Assembly: GCA_021160865.1 (NCBI GenBank)
Contig: JAGHBS010000150.1
Span: forward strand, 1-17,629
DNA: 17,629 bases
DNA from: Planctomycetota bacterium
Lineage (GTDB): Bacteria > Planctomycetota > Phycisphaerae > SM23-33
Reading direction: 5' to 3'
Numbering within the stretch: the first letter of the stretch is position 1; each line of letters begins with the position of its first letter. The notes beneath the pieces are model-generated. The model was not told the DNA's origin and did no database searches. It saw only the letters and a program-made list of their open reading frames with translations. This document shows positions 1 through 8,491 of this stretch, in pieces. The translations under genes were made by a program, and so were the position numbers.

Positions 1-1344
1 ATGTATGTTCAAAGCAGCAGCAATCTTTGCTTGATTCCCGTGGAACTTCTTCATAGCGGCTGATAGGAGGGGTTTTTCCCACACGGCTTGAAGCTCCTCG
101 AAGGCATTGCTGGGACTGGTTTGCAAAACCTTATCAAGCATTGCTTCGGCAGCGTCATCGAGAGACTCAATCCCTGTTTGGTCTGAGCGACGGATTTCTT
201 CAGGTAAGTGTTCGGGTTCGATTGGACGATGACCTGCCATTGTTACAGCAGCGGCGATAATGTTGCGAAGTTCACGAACGTTGCCCGGAAAAGAGTATCC
301 TTTGAGAAGTTCTCTTGCCTGCGGGGTTATTCCTGCTGCTTTGAATCGGTGAAGGAAATAATCGATGAGTAAATCTATATCCTGTCCTCTTTCCTTCAGC
401 GGCGGTAGCTCAATCGTTACCGATGAGATTCTAAAGAAGAGGTCCCTGCGGAATTGTCCTGACATTGCTGCTGCTCGAAGCGGACGGTTTGAGGCTGCGA
501 TAATCCTTACATCTGCCCGGCGTAAGGTCGCTGAACCGACACGGTAGAACTCACCGTTATCGAGGAATCTCAGCAATCGGGCTTGCGCTTCGTCGGAAAG
601 GTCGCCGATTTCATCAAGCAGCAACGTTCCTCCGGAAGCGATTTCCACCTTTCCGATTGATGGTTTGTCAGCCCCGGTAAACGCTCCTTTTTCGTGTCCG
701 AATAGTTCACTTGCGATTAGTTCGCCCGATAATAACGAACAGTTCACCGGTACGAACGGTCCATTTGCCCGTTTGGAATAACGATGGATTGCCCTTGCCA
801 ACAATTCCTTACCTGTTCCCGTATCGCCCTGGATAAGCACGGGCATATCGGTACCAGCCACAGCCGCTGATTGCTTGAAGACCTCTTGCATTTCCGGACA
901 CTTACCGATGATTTCCCATTGATTTGCAGGTATGGTTTCATCCTTTGTTGATGTGCTTTTGCAACGATGATGTTCCACTGCCGATGATATAACGGTCTTG
1001 AGCGTTTCGATATCGATTGGCTTGAGCAAGTATTCATAAGCACCTTGCTGAATTGCCTTCATTGCTGTTTCCATCGTTCCGTAAGCGGTGATGACTATCA
1101 CCTCAACATCAGGTTGAATTGAGTGGATTTTCGGCAATGCCTCCAAGCCGTTCATTCCAGGTAGCTGAATATCAAGCACGACGACGTTGATTTTTCCTGA
1201 GGAGGATGAAATTTTTTCTATACCTTCGACGGCATCATGGGCGGTCAGAACCTTATGCCCCATTGACCTTACTACTTTGGCAATGGCAGTACAAACGGCA
1301 GGTTCATCTTCAATCACCAGGATTGTTCCATCTTGCTTGGTCAT
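1..1344 (-). CDS. NtrC-family sigma-54-dependent response regulator (C-terminus cut by window edge)
   Basis: Cytoplasmic transcription activator that is phosphorylated by a partner kinase and then drives sigma-54 RNA polymerase through ATP hydrolysis. The 448 visible residues hold, in order: a receiver domain (acidic pair Glu12/Asp13, phospho-acceptor Asp58 in VVVLDIQLPGMNG, Thr86, Lys108 in LKP); an AAA+ domain from about 145 to 385 with Walker A GDTGTGKE (173-180), the sigma-54-contacting GAFTGA loop (220-225) and Walker B LLLDEIGD (Asp244/Glu245); and the beginning of a Fis-type helix-turn-helix (GNQAKIAAALNIH). The reading frame is open to base 1, so only the last part of the DNA-binding domain is missing. 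The ATG at 1344 directly precedes the receiver fold; no clear SD is visible. It lies 67 bp downstream of the histidine kinase gene and is presumably co-transcribed as a kinase-regulator pair. Target genes cannot be read from this window. The family assignment is secure. Confidence 0.95.
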   Translation of the reverse strand, partial: MTKQDGTILVIEDEPAVCTAIAKVVRSMGHKVLTAHDAVEGIEKISSSSGKINVVVLDIQLPGMNGLEALPKIHSIQPDVEVIVITAYGTMETAMKAIQQGAYEYLLKPIDIETLKTVISSAVEHHRCKSTSTKDETIPANQWEIIGKCPEMQEVFKQSAAVAGTDMPVLIQGDTGTGKELLARAIHRYSKRANGPFVPVNCSLLSGELIASELFGHEKGAFTGADKPSIGKVEIASGGTLLLDEIGDLSDEAQARLLRFLDNGEFYRVGSATLRRADVRIIAASNRPLRAAAMSGQFRRDLFFRISSVTIELPPLKERGQDIDLLIDYFLHRFKAAGITPQARELLKGYSFPGNVRELRNIIAAAVTMAGHRPIEPEHLPEEIRRSDQTGIESLDDAAEAMLDKVLQTSPSNAFEELQAVWEKPLLSAAMKKFHGNQAKIAAALNIH

Positions 1345-1411
1345 TTTTGGTCATTTCGCTATTTTTAAGTTTTACTGCGGCAACTGATTATTTATGCAAG
1401 TCGTCAAGGAT

Positions 1412-2749
1412 TTATGCTTCACTGTTAGTCGGCAGAACTATTTCAGCAACTGCTCCATGATCGGTGTTGTATAGGTTCAACTGTCCATTGGCTTGATTAA
1501 TAATCCGTCGGCAAATGGATAATCCAAGGCCGGCACCGGAAGTTTTGGTTGAGAAGAACTCATCGGCCTGACCGCTGATTACTTCCGGTGGAAAACCATT
1601 GCCATTATCAGCAATCCTTACGATAACCCTGTCGGTAAGTGTTTGGCCGGCAATGCGTATTGTTCCACCACGGGGTGAGGCTTCAACAGCATTTAGCAAT
1701 AGATTCAACAACAATTGGCGGCAACGGTTGCGGTCCATTTTCACCGGCGGCAATTTTGGTAAGTTCATTTCGACTTTTATGTCCCGCTGGCGGAATTGAA
1801 GTTTCAATAATTTGAGCGTCTCGCTTATTTCATCAGCGAGGTTGAGTTTCTCGATTCGTAGGTTATCGGCATCGGCAAGGACGAGCAGCTCATTCGTCAG
1901 TAGATTGAGTCGGTCAATTTCCCCGATTATAAGGTCGCAGTTTTCTTGCTGATTGGCAGGACAATTTTCCCGAAGCATCTGCACCGTGAGCCTCATCGCT
2001 TGGAGGGGATTTCGCAACTCATGAGCGATAGATGCAGCAATCTTACCGGTAACCGCAAGACGTTGCTGATGGATAAGCCTCTGCCTGCTTTGTTCCAACC
2101 GTTTCATAAGGTCTTCAAATGCTTCCTTCAGCCGTGATAATTCATCTCCACTTCTTGCATAACTTACCTGTTCTTCTGAAAGTGTCTGATCAACTATCCG
2201 ATTGAGTCGTTTTATCCTGCTTACCAGGGACATCCCGAGAATGTACATCCCGGCTGCAAGGAGTAGAGAAGTAGCTGCAATGATGATGAGGTAACCATTG
2301 AGGATAGTTCGTACTGGTTTATCCAGATATGCTTGCCCTGCCAGTAGTACGATGCTAACAGGCTTGGCGGTAGCAGGAATTCTACCAGTGGCAGCAGCAT
2401 AATAATATCGTTGATGATTTATGGTGATGATTCCTTTTATGCGAGGGTGGTAAGTAAGTTTTTGCCGAATTTCTTCCCATGGTAGGTTTCCTGCACTATG
2501 TGCAATGATTTGTCCGTTGGTATCTAATACGATGATTTCGGCATCGAGTAGGGGGGCAAATCGTGTGAGAACTTCCTCGTTCAAAGGTGCCGAACTTCCT
2601 GCCAGAGCAGTTGCAGAGTTAAATAGTCGGCTTTGTAATTGCTGTTGTGCTAATCGTCTTGCCCCATACACCCCCAGCAGTGTCCCCAAGCCGAACGTCA
2701 GGACGAATACCACCACCGTCAGAAGCATCAATCGATATTTCAGCGACAT
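1412..2749 (-). CDS. membrane sensor histidine kinase (NtrB/AtoS/ZraS type)
   Basis: Inner-membrane kinase that should sense an external signal and phosphorylate the adjacent sigma-54 regulator. Numbered from the ATG at 2749 (445 residues): transmembrane helix about 7-28; an extracytoplasmic region of roughly 115 residues with a PAS/Cache-like stretch (EIIVLDTNGQII); a second helix about 150-173; a HAMP-like linker; the H-box with phospho-acceptor His243 in SIAHELRNPLQ; then the ATPase domain with N-box Asn353, G1 DNGNGFPP (from 381), F-box FFSTKTSG and G2 GAGLGL. An upstream in-frame GTG at 2788 would add 13 residues. Neither start has an SD; the ATG is preferred because it places the membrane helix near the N-terminus, as is usual. 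The kinase class is secure, but the ligand is unknown. Confidence 0.93.
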   Translation of the reverse strand: MSLKYRLMLLTVVVFVLTFGLGTLLGVYGARRLAQQQLQSRLFNSATALAGSSAPLNEEVLTRFAPLLDAEIIVLDTNGQIIAHSAGNLPWEEIRQKLTYHPRIKGIITINHQRYYYAAATGRIPATAKPVSIVLLAGQAYLDKPVRTILNGYLIIIAATSLLLAAGMYILGMSLVSRIKRLNRIVDQTLSEEQVSYARSGDELSRLKEAFEDLMKRLEQSRQRLIHQQRLAVTGKIAASIAHELRNPLQAMRLTVQMLRENCPANQQENCDLIIGEIDRLNLLTNELLVLADADNLRIEKLNLADEISETLKLLKLQFRQRDIKVEMNLPKLPPVKMDRNRCRQLLLNLLLNAVEASPRGGTIRIAGQTLTDRVIVRIADNGNGFPPEVISGQADEFFSTKTSGAGLGLSICRRIINQANGQLNLYNTDHGAVAEIVLPTNSEA

Positions 2750-2953
2750 AAAATACAGTATAGACGATTGAAGAGAGCGAGGAAACACAGATTCGTTGCT
2801 GTATTATTACGGGGATTGTCTAAATTATCTCAAAACTCTTTGATGCGCGAATATTATTGAATAGTATCATCAAGTATATATTTGTTGCATTGAATTTGCT
2901 TTGTGATGCTGATACAATTCATCGCAGGACTTTTCACAAGAAAGGGAACAGAA
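2750..2953. promoter_or_regulatory. divergent intergenic region between kinase and mutase genes
   Basis: This A/T-rich gap must hold promoters for both the leftward two-component operon and the rightward glycan cluster. On the plus strand a weak sigma-70-like pair can be seen: TTGATG (2840-2845), a 16-bp spacer and TAGTAT (2862-2867). A second possible -10, TATATT (2877-2882), has no good -35. On the minus strand TTGAGA (2833-2828) lies upstream of a TAATAA-like stretch at 18 bp spacing. No sigma-54 motif (TGGCAC-N5-TTGC) was seen on either strand. The promoter calls are tentative. Confidence 0.3.
2941..2946 (+). promoter_or_regulatory. ribosome binding site deciding the GTG start of the mutase gene
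   Basis: AAAGGG followed by a 7-nt spacer precedes the in-frame GTG at 2954. The upstream in-frame starts at 2903 (GTG) and 2906 (ATG) have no SD and would add 16-17 residues not expected for the family. Confidence 0.55.
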
Positions 2954-4336
2954 GTGGATAATCTTGATAGGATTTTCAAGGCGTATGATATTCGAGGTGT
3001 CTATCCTACCGAGGTGAATGAGGATATCGCATGGAAGATAGGCTTCGCTACGGGTCAATTCCTCCGAAGTTTGCTTCGAGGCTATGATCGGGGTCAAAAG
3101 GCTGCGAATAGACTAATCGTTGGCAGAGATATGAGGCCTCATAGCGAATCGCTGACCAAAAACCTTATTGAAGGGGTATTGGCAAGTGGGCTTTCCTGCG
3201 TTGATTTGGGCATGTGCGATACGCCTATGGTGTACTTTGCGATTAATCATCTCGGTACCTGCGGCGGGGTGCAGGTTACGGCATCGCATAATCCAATTGA
3301 GTATAACGGATTTAAAATTGCAGGCCAAAAGGCAAGACCTGTCGGGGAAGATACCGGGCTTAAAGAGATTAAGCACATCGTATCCGTGCTAAGGCGGACT
3401 CCCGCAGGAGAAACTTCTGCAACAGTTGAACAGGTAGATTTATGGAATGAGTATCGTCAACATGTCTTGCAATTTCTCAAACTCGCCAGGCCGTTGAAGG
3501 TGGTGGTCGATGCCTCTAACGGTATGGCAGGGAAGATGATGCCAGCAGTGTTCGATGGGACTGATCTGGAAATTATCCCGTTGAATTATGAGTTTGGGGG
3601 TGGTTTTGCTCATCCACCTAATCCGCTGGTGGAAGCAAATCTCAAACAGGTTTGCTCGGTAGTGAAAAGGCGTAAGGTGGATTTTGGTATTTGTTTCGAT
3701 GGCGATGCCGATAGGTGCATGTTCGTCGATGAGAAGGGTAACATTGTCCGATGCGATTATATAACGGCACTATTGGCAAGGCATTTTCTTACCCTTTATC
3801 CCGGTGCGACGATTGTCTATGATGTTCGCTCCTCGCGGGTGGTTCCGGAGGAGATCCAGGCTGCTGGTGGTGTCCCCCGGCGTGAAAGAGTTGGACATGC
3901 ATTTATGAAAAAGGCAATGGCTGATGCAAGGGGTATCTTCGGTGGAGAACTAAGCGGGCACTTCTATTTCCGTGATAATTTCAATGCTGATTCTGGTGCA
4001 ATTGTCTTTGCCGTGGTCGCATCGATTGTTTCATCGCAGTCAGCCCCGTTGAGTGAATTAGTAGCGCCTTTCAAACGGTATGTGCAAAGTGGTGAGATTA
4101 ACTTCCGCGTCCAGGATAAGGATGCCATGATAAACGAACTGGCCGAGAAGTTTAGCGATGGTCGACAAGACCGTCTTGACGGTCTAACTGTTGAGTATGA
4201 TGATTGGTGGTTCAATGTTCGTCCTTCCAATACCGAGCCATTATTGCGACTGAACCTCGAGGCGGTTAATGAGAATCTGCTTATGGAAAAACTTCAGGAA
4301 GTCAAATCTGTCCTCGGAGAACCCGTGAAGGAATAA
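2954..4336 (+). CDS. phosphomannomutase/phosphoglucomutase
   Basis: Alpha-D-phosphohexomutase that interconverts hexose-6-phosphate and hexose-1-phosphate (mannose and/or glucose), making precursors for nucleotide sugars; cytoplasmic. Numbered from the GTG at 2954 (460 residues, usual for the family): N-terminal FKAYDIRGVYP; active-site phosphoserine loop TASHNP with Ser111; metal-binding DGDADR (249-254); sugar-recognition GGELSGH (330-336); phosphate-binding RPSNTEP (423-429). All four family signatures are intact. An N-terminal extension from 2903/2906 is possible but lacks an SD. It is the first plus-strand gene of the glycan cluster, 80 bp before a GT2 gene, which fits a role in sugar-donor supply. 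Sequence alone does not separate ManB/AlgC-type dual specificity from a strict phosphomannomutase, so no gene symbol is given. Confidence 0.93.
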   Translation: MDNLDRIFKAYDIRGVYPTEVNEDIAWKIGFATGQFLRSLLRGYDRGQKAANRLIVGRDMRPHSESLTKNLIEGVLASGLSCVDLGMCDTPMVYFAINHLGTCGGVQVTASHNPIEYNGFKIAGQKARPVGEDTGLKEIKHIVSVLRRTPAGETSATVEQVDLWNEYRQHVLQFLKLARPLKVVVDASNGMAGKMMPAVFDGTDLEIIPLNYEFGGGFAHPPNPLVEANLKQVCSVVKRRKVDFGICFDGDADRCMFVDEKGNIVRCDYITALLARHFLTLYPGATIVYDVRSSRVVPEEIQAAGGVPRRERVGHAFMKKAMADARGIFGGELSGHFYFRDNFNADSGAIVFAVVASIVSSQSAPLSELVAPFKRYVQSGEINFRVQDKDAMINELAEKFSDGRQDRLDGLTVEYDDWWFNVRPSNTEPLLRLNLEAVNENLLMEKLQEVKSVLGEPVKE

Positions 4337-4405
4337 TGAGACGGTATTCCTGAATGACTTGGATATTGTACCTGCTTGGTGTGGCGGGGCCTGATAGGGA
4401 TTCAT

Positions 4406-4410
4406 GGAGG
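4406..4410 (+). promoter_or_regulatory. strong Shine-Dalgarno deciding a TTG start
   Basis: GGAGG lies 6 nt before the TTG at 4417. No ATG or GTG in this frame comes before the catalytic-domain motif VPCYNEE, so a TTG start with an optimal SD is the best reading. Confidence 0.7.
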
Positions 4411-4416
4411 TAAGGG

Positions 4417-5406
4417 TTGTTCGAAGGAAAAACAGTAGCAGTTATTGTTCCATGTTATAATGAGGAAAAGCAGGTCGGGCGTGTTTTGGAGACCATGCCC
4501 GACTTTGTTGATTGTATTATTGTGGTAGATGATGGCAGTACCGATGGTACGGTGGAGGTAGTTCGTCAACACATAGCTTCTGAGGGGGATAATCCACGGA
4601 CAATCCTTATTCAACACGAGAAAAATCGAGGTCCAGGAGCAGCTATTTATACGGGTTATATGGAATCTTTGCGTCAGGGGATGGAGATAACAGCCACTAT
4701 GGATGGTGATGGGCAGATGGACCCTAAGCATCTCCGTCTGCTTGTTGGACCTGTTGCTGAGGGAAAGGCGGATTACGCAAAGGCCAACCGTCTGTACTAC
4801 CGCAAGGCATGGGATATCATTCCAAGACATCGATACCTTGGCAATGCCTTTCTTTCCATGCTTACCAAGATTGTCAGTGGATACTGGCATGTTGCCGATT
4901 CTCAAGCAGGATTTACTGCCATAAGTAGGAGGGCTCTGAGTATTGTCGATCTTAAAGGACTTGATCGACGATATTCATACACCAATGATATGCTGGTTCG
5001 GCTGAATGTATATGACTTCAGAGTGATAGATGTTCCTATCAGGCCTCGATACAATGTTGGTGAGCGGTCAAAAATGAGACTCTGGAAGGTCATTCCGACG
5101 ATGAGTTGGCTGATTTTTAAACGATTCTGTTGGCGAATGTGGCGAAAGTATGTTATCCACGATTTTCATCCATTAGTGCTTTTCTATGCTGCAGGAATGC
5201 TATTGGGGCTTATTAGTATCGGATTATTCATAAGATTGATATGGAAGTGGATTACAATCGGTTTGGTTATGCCTGTAAATGCATTAGCGTGGGGATTTTG
5301 TACCATCAGCTCATTGCAATTGTGTCTATTTGCAATGTGGTTCGATATGGAAATGAATCGTGAATTACATGGTACTGCCATTCATGACCATGAAGAACGA
5401 GTCTAA
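4417..5406 (+). CDS. family 2 glycosyltransferase, DPM1/polyprenyl-phosphate type, with C-terminal membrane helices
   Basis: Likely transfers a sugar from a nucleotide donor to a lipid carrier (dolichyl/undecaprenyl-phosphate type) at the cytoplasmic face of the membrane. The 329 residues contain a GT-A fold with VPCYNEE (11-17), nucleotide-binding DDGSTDGT (38-45), the metal-binding DxD in MDGDGQMDP (about 95-103) and acceptor-side DSQAGF (161-166). Two hydrophobic segments follow (about 251-273 and 285-308) and then a short charged tail. The start is a TTG with a strong SD. It sits between the hexose-phosphate mutase and a GT-C-like membrane enzyme. GT-C enzymes use polyprenyl-phosphate sugars, so this gene could supply their donor; that link is an inference. 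Other GT2 roles, such as direct chain extension, remain possible. Confidence 0.87.
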   Translation: MFEGKTVAVIVPCYNEEKQVGRVLETMPDFVDCIIVVDDGSTDGTVEVVRQHIASEGDNPRTILIQHEKNRGPGAAIYTGYMESLRQGMEITATMDGDGQMDPKHLRLLVGPVAEGKADYAKANRLYYRKAWDIIPRHRYLGNAFLSMLTKIVSGYWHVADSQAGFTAISRRALSIVDLKGLDRRYSYTNDMLVRLNVYDFRVIDVPIRPRYNVGERSKMRLWKVIPTMSWLIFKRFCWRMWRKYVIHDFHPLVLFYAAGMLLGLISIGLFIRLIWKWITIGLVMPVNALAWGFCTISSLQLCLFAMWFDMEMNRELHGTAIHDHEERV

Positions 5407-5467
5407 AACAATTTAGGTTGGTTCTTCTTATTGACAAATTGATGCTTTTGTAAGGGCATTTATCATT

Positions 5468-7156
5468 GTGCATAGTTTGTCTTCAATCAATGACTTCCGA
5501 AAACTTGTAAACTCCTACTTGCGACATGAGCCAAGGATATGGTTGTGGACACTTATCATCATTGTGGGGTTGCTTATTTACTTTATGGGTGTGGGGAGCA
5601 ATGTGTATCTTGGTGATGAGGCGTATCATTATCGTCTAACACAGATAATTTACCAAACCGGTCACCGCCCTGTTTATGATAACCTGATGCATTGGACTCC
5701 CTTTAGTCGGATGCCTATCCTGACAGATATTTTGTGGCATTATGGATTAGCACTGATGTGGCTTTGTGTGGGTGGAGTAAATCAAGCCGCTGCTCAGGCG
5801 TATAATGCTGGTTTTGCCGCTTTACTTATCATGGGAACCTATTTACTGGGAAAGGAACTTTATGATTATAAGACCGGCATACTGGCATCCGTGTTCGTAA
5901 TAGGTGTTCCAATGCTTTCTGCATTGAGCATTACTCTCCATCAAGATGTAGCAGTGGCGTCAATAGCAGTGTTTGTGTTGTATTTTGCATACAAGAGGCA
6001 GTATGTGTTGGCAGGTATTTTCCTGGGGTTGTCCCTTTTGATGAAGCGTAGTACGTATTATGTGGTTCCTGCACTTTTTTTGCTAATTATGTTGCCCAAG
6101 ACTGATTCGCTTTTATTACTACTGAAGCGCCCACTTTCTATGCTGCGCAAGCGATTCTGGAAGGCTGTCGGACCAGTTGTTATTGTGATCGTAATGGCTT
6201 TGTTTATACAAAGCCCGGATTGGTATTTTCGCATAAAAAACTTTGGAACCTCGTCTATTTTACCTATATTACCTATCCCTCAATTCCACGTAGACAATTT
6301 GTCTTCACAGCATCATTTGCAGGATAAGCGTTTGGTAGGTAAATCGCCTGAGTTGTCTACAACGACTTCGAAGGATCAGACGCGTAATTCTGCAGAGGCA
6401 GAAGTACCACGTAATTTACCGAAGACACAGGTGTATGATATTTCCAGTCCTATTAGTAATCCTTTGGCTCCTGTAGAGTTCTTCGGTATACCGCTTATAG
6501 CCGCTGTATTATTATATCCTTTTATAAAAAAGAGTCGTAAGGACTATCCTATATTGCTGATATGTATCAGTGGAATTATAGCTTACATTATTGTAGGAAT
6601 CAAAACATGGTGGATGCTTCGATATGTCATGATTTTGGTGCCTTACTTTGGAATTCTTGCTGCCCGGAGTATTCGGTGCTTGCCTTACCGTGCTGGATTT
6701 CTTAGTAAAATACTCTTAGTGGGGTGTATCCTTCAGTTCATTGTGATAAGCATTTATGTTTGGAAAAAGCGACAGATTCCTGCCGGACTTACAAACGCTT
6801 ATCAGTATATCAAAACAAACCTCCCAAAAGAAGCAGTGATTATGACCCCCAGAACTTATCAGGCTACTCTTTATACCAATAGAAGGGCACAATGGGGTAC
6901 AGCATATAGTTATGTTGATTTGGCGTTTTTGTTTTGGAGAAGCGATGAAGAAGGAATGCTCAAGATTGCTCGAAAATATGGAACTACACATTTTTTAATT
7001 AGTCGGGATCGTGTGTATGATGATAGGAATAGGAAGAATACTCATGGATATCCCCTCTCGTTTGTTATCAAAATGCATAAGTGGTCAAATGTCCGAAATA
7101 TTTATGAGAAATCGGGTGTGAGTATATGGGAAATTATACCAATGTGTTCAAAGTGA
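5468..7156 (+). CDS. polytopic membrane glycosyltransferase, GT-C/GT39-like
   Basis: Probable integral-membrane glycosyltransferase that would move a sugar from a polyprenyl-phosphate donor to an acceptor outside the membrane. About 562 residues: a first helix near 23-42; the acidic GDEAYHY motif (about 49-55, Asp50/Glu51) at the start of the first outer loop, where GT-C enzymes carry their catalytic acid; many further helices; a second acidic spot in LHQDVAVA (about 157-164), matching the position of the family's later loop motif; a hydrophilic Ser/Thr/Gln-rich stretch of about 55-60 residues (roughly 271-328); and a soluble C-terminal part after the last helix near 411-431. The start is a GTG at 5468 with only a distant TAAGGG upstream; a TTG three codons later is an alternative. 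The gene looks more A/T-rich (many ATA, TTA and TAT codons) than the his genes. The exact substrate is unknown. Confidence 0.8.
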   Translation: MHSLSSINDFRKLVNSYLRHEPRIWLWTLIIIVGLLIYFMGVGSNVYLGDEAYHYRLTQIIYQTGHRPVYDNLMHWTPFSRMPILTDILWHYGLALMWLCVGGVNQAAAQAYNAGFAALLIMGTYLLGKELYDYKTGILASVFVIGVPMLSALSITLHQDVAVASIAVFVLYFAYKRQYVLAGIFLGLSLLMKRSTYYVVPALFLLIMLPKTDSLLLLLKRPLSMLRKRFWKAVGPVVIVIVMALFIQSPDWYFRIKNFGTSSILPILPIPQFHVDNLSSQHHLQDKRLVGKSPELSTTTSKDQTRNSAEAEVPRNLPKTQVYDISSPISNPLAPVEFFGIPLIAAVLLYPFIKKSRKDYPILLICISGIIAYIIVGIKTWWMLRYVMILVPYFGILAARSIRCLPYRAGFLSKILLVGCILQFIVISIYVWKKRQIPAGLTNAYQYIKTNLPKEAVIMTPRTYQATLYTNRRAQWGTAYSYVDLAFLFWRSDEEGMLKIARKYGTTHFLISRDRVYDDRNRKNTHGYPLSFVIKMHKWSNVRNIYEKSGVSIWEIIPMCSK

Positions 7157-7169
7157 TATTGAGGATTAT

Positions 7170-8345
7170 ATGAAGATTGCAATGCTTTATGAGCTGTTTT
7201 GGCCCAGTCACGGTGGAATTGAAAACTGGCTTTATTCTGTTTGTAGAGAACTATCTCAACGAGGACATTCGGTTGATCTTATAACAGGCAGGTTGCCTGA
7301 TACACCTCAAGAGCGAGTTATATCATCAGGGTTTACCGTAAAGCGAATAGACTATGGTGGAATGCTACAAAGAAAATATATTTCAGGATGTGTTAACATT
7401 AGTAGACAATTGCTATGGATACCCATTGCTTCTATGTGGCTTCGACGATATGGGCATCTATACGATATTATCCACGCCCACTTGCAGGCATCATTATTGG
7501 CGGCAGCTCTGGCAGTGGAACCCCGACGATTAGTCTGGTCCTGGCATGGTACTTATCGTCAAGTCCTTTACAAGATGTATTCTTTACCACGTGCCGTGTG
7601 GTATGATTTAGGCGAGAGGATTGGTATACGGATACCGTGTGCAGCGTGCGTAACGGCTGATTCTTACACTGCAGTTGTGGCCCGAGAAGAAATACGAGGT
7701 ATTCGTACGTGTATGATCCCTGTTCATAATGGTGTTGACTGTGAGATGTTTCATCCTGCTACAGTAGAAAAACCTCCTGAATGGGGTAAAGGTTTTCACA
7801 TTCTTACTGCTCGGCGACTTGTTTATAAAAATGGTATACAGTTTTTGATACAGGCCCTACAGGAAATAATCAGACAGCGTCCTGATATATCTTTGATTAT
7901 CTATGGTAAAGGACCGATGGAGATAAAGCTCCGAAAACTTGCTGAACGTTTGAATATAGTAGATAACGTGCGATTTTTAGGTGTTGCGAATCATAATGAT
8001 ATGCCCCGACTGTATAATGCAGCCGATCTCATAGCAATCCCAAGCCTTATGGAAGCAAGTTCCCTTTCCGTGTTGGAAGCAATGGCTTGTGGTAAGCCGA
8101 TTTTAACCTGCCCGGTTGGCGGGATTCCCGAAGTGGCTCCGGAAGGATGCGTTGTCTATGCTGAACCAGGGAATGTAGAGTCTATCAAGAGGCAATTGCA
8201 GTATATGCTCTTTGAGATGTCAGATTCCGAGCGTAGAGAGATGGGCACATTGGCTAGGGAGCATGTCTGTCGAAACTTTACATGGGCTCGTGCTGTGGAT
8301 AGACTTGAGAGGATTTACAAGCAGATTCTTAACGAGAGAGTGTAA
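7170..8345 (+). CDS. family 4 glycosyltransferase
   Basis: GT-B fold retaining glycosyltransferase, presumably acting on a lipid-linked or surface glycan acceptor at the cytoplasmic side of the membrane. The 391 residues show the N-terminal glycine-rich acceptor loop (FWPSHGGIE, 10-18), HNGVD (186-190) at the start of the donor-binding domain, and the GT4 EX7E pair Glu295/Glu303 within PSLMEASSLSVLEAMACGKP, followed by GGIPEV. It starts at an ATG preceded by GAGG with a 5-nt spacer, 13 bp after the preceding GT-C-like gene, and is therefore very likely in the same operon. The length is typical of the family. Family assignment is secure; sugar and acceptor are unknown. Confidence 0.92.
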   Translation: MKIAMLYELFWPSHGGIENWLYSVCRELSQRGHSVDLITGRLPDTPQERVISSGFTVKRIDYGGMLQRKYISGCVNISRQLLWIPIASMWLRRYGHLYDIIHAHLQASLLAAALAVEPRRLVWSWHGTYRQVLYKMYSLPRAVWYDLGERIGIRIPCAACVTADSYTAVVAREEIRGIRTCMIPVHNGVDCEMFHPATVEKPPEWGKGFHILTARRLVYKNGIQFLIQALQEIIRQRPDISLIIYGKGPMEIKLRKLAERLNIVDNVRFLGVANHNDMPRLYNAADLIAIPSLMEASSLSVLEAMACGKPILTCPVGGIPEVAPEGCVVYAEPGNVESIKRQLQYMLFEMSDSERREMGTLAREHVCRNFTWARAVDRLERIYKQILNERV

Positions 8346-8350
8346 AGTGC

Positions 8351-8488
8351 ATGGGAAAGCGAGTTTTTGAGGTTCTTTATAAGGGTTGCTGCGAATGGTT
8401 GAGAGAGGGAAGTGCTTTGAGGGTGAGGCTTACACGAGAACAAATTACAAGGATTTTTACAATAAGGCTTTTCTGGTTAATTGAGTGA
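8351..8488 (+). CDS. small ORF of unknown function filling an operon gap
   Basis: A 45-codon ORF that I do not recognise. It opens 5 bp after the GT4 stop codon and its TGA ends 3 bp before the wecB ATG, so it fills the gap almost exactly. The peptide begins MGKRVFEVLYKGCCEWLREG, is strongly basic in the middle, has a Cys-Cys pair and ends in a hydrophobic stretch (RLFWLIE). No convincing SD precedes its ATG. An ORF of this size can stay open by chance (about one in nine at neutral composition), so it may equally be a spacer or the remnant of a lost gene. Confidence 0.3.
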   Translation: MGKRVFEVLYKGCCEWLREGSALRVRLTREQITRIFTIRLFWLIE

Positions 8489-8491
8489 TAA

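Noticed and set aside
5431..5467. TTGACA before the GT-C gene as an internal promoter
   Set aside because: No acceptable -10 box occurs 15-19 bp downstream; read-through from the operon is more likely.
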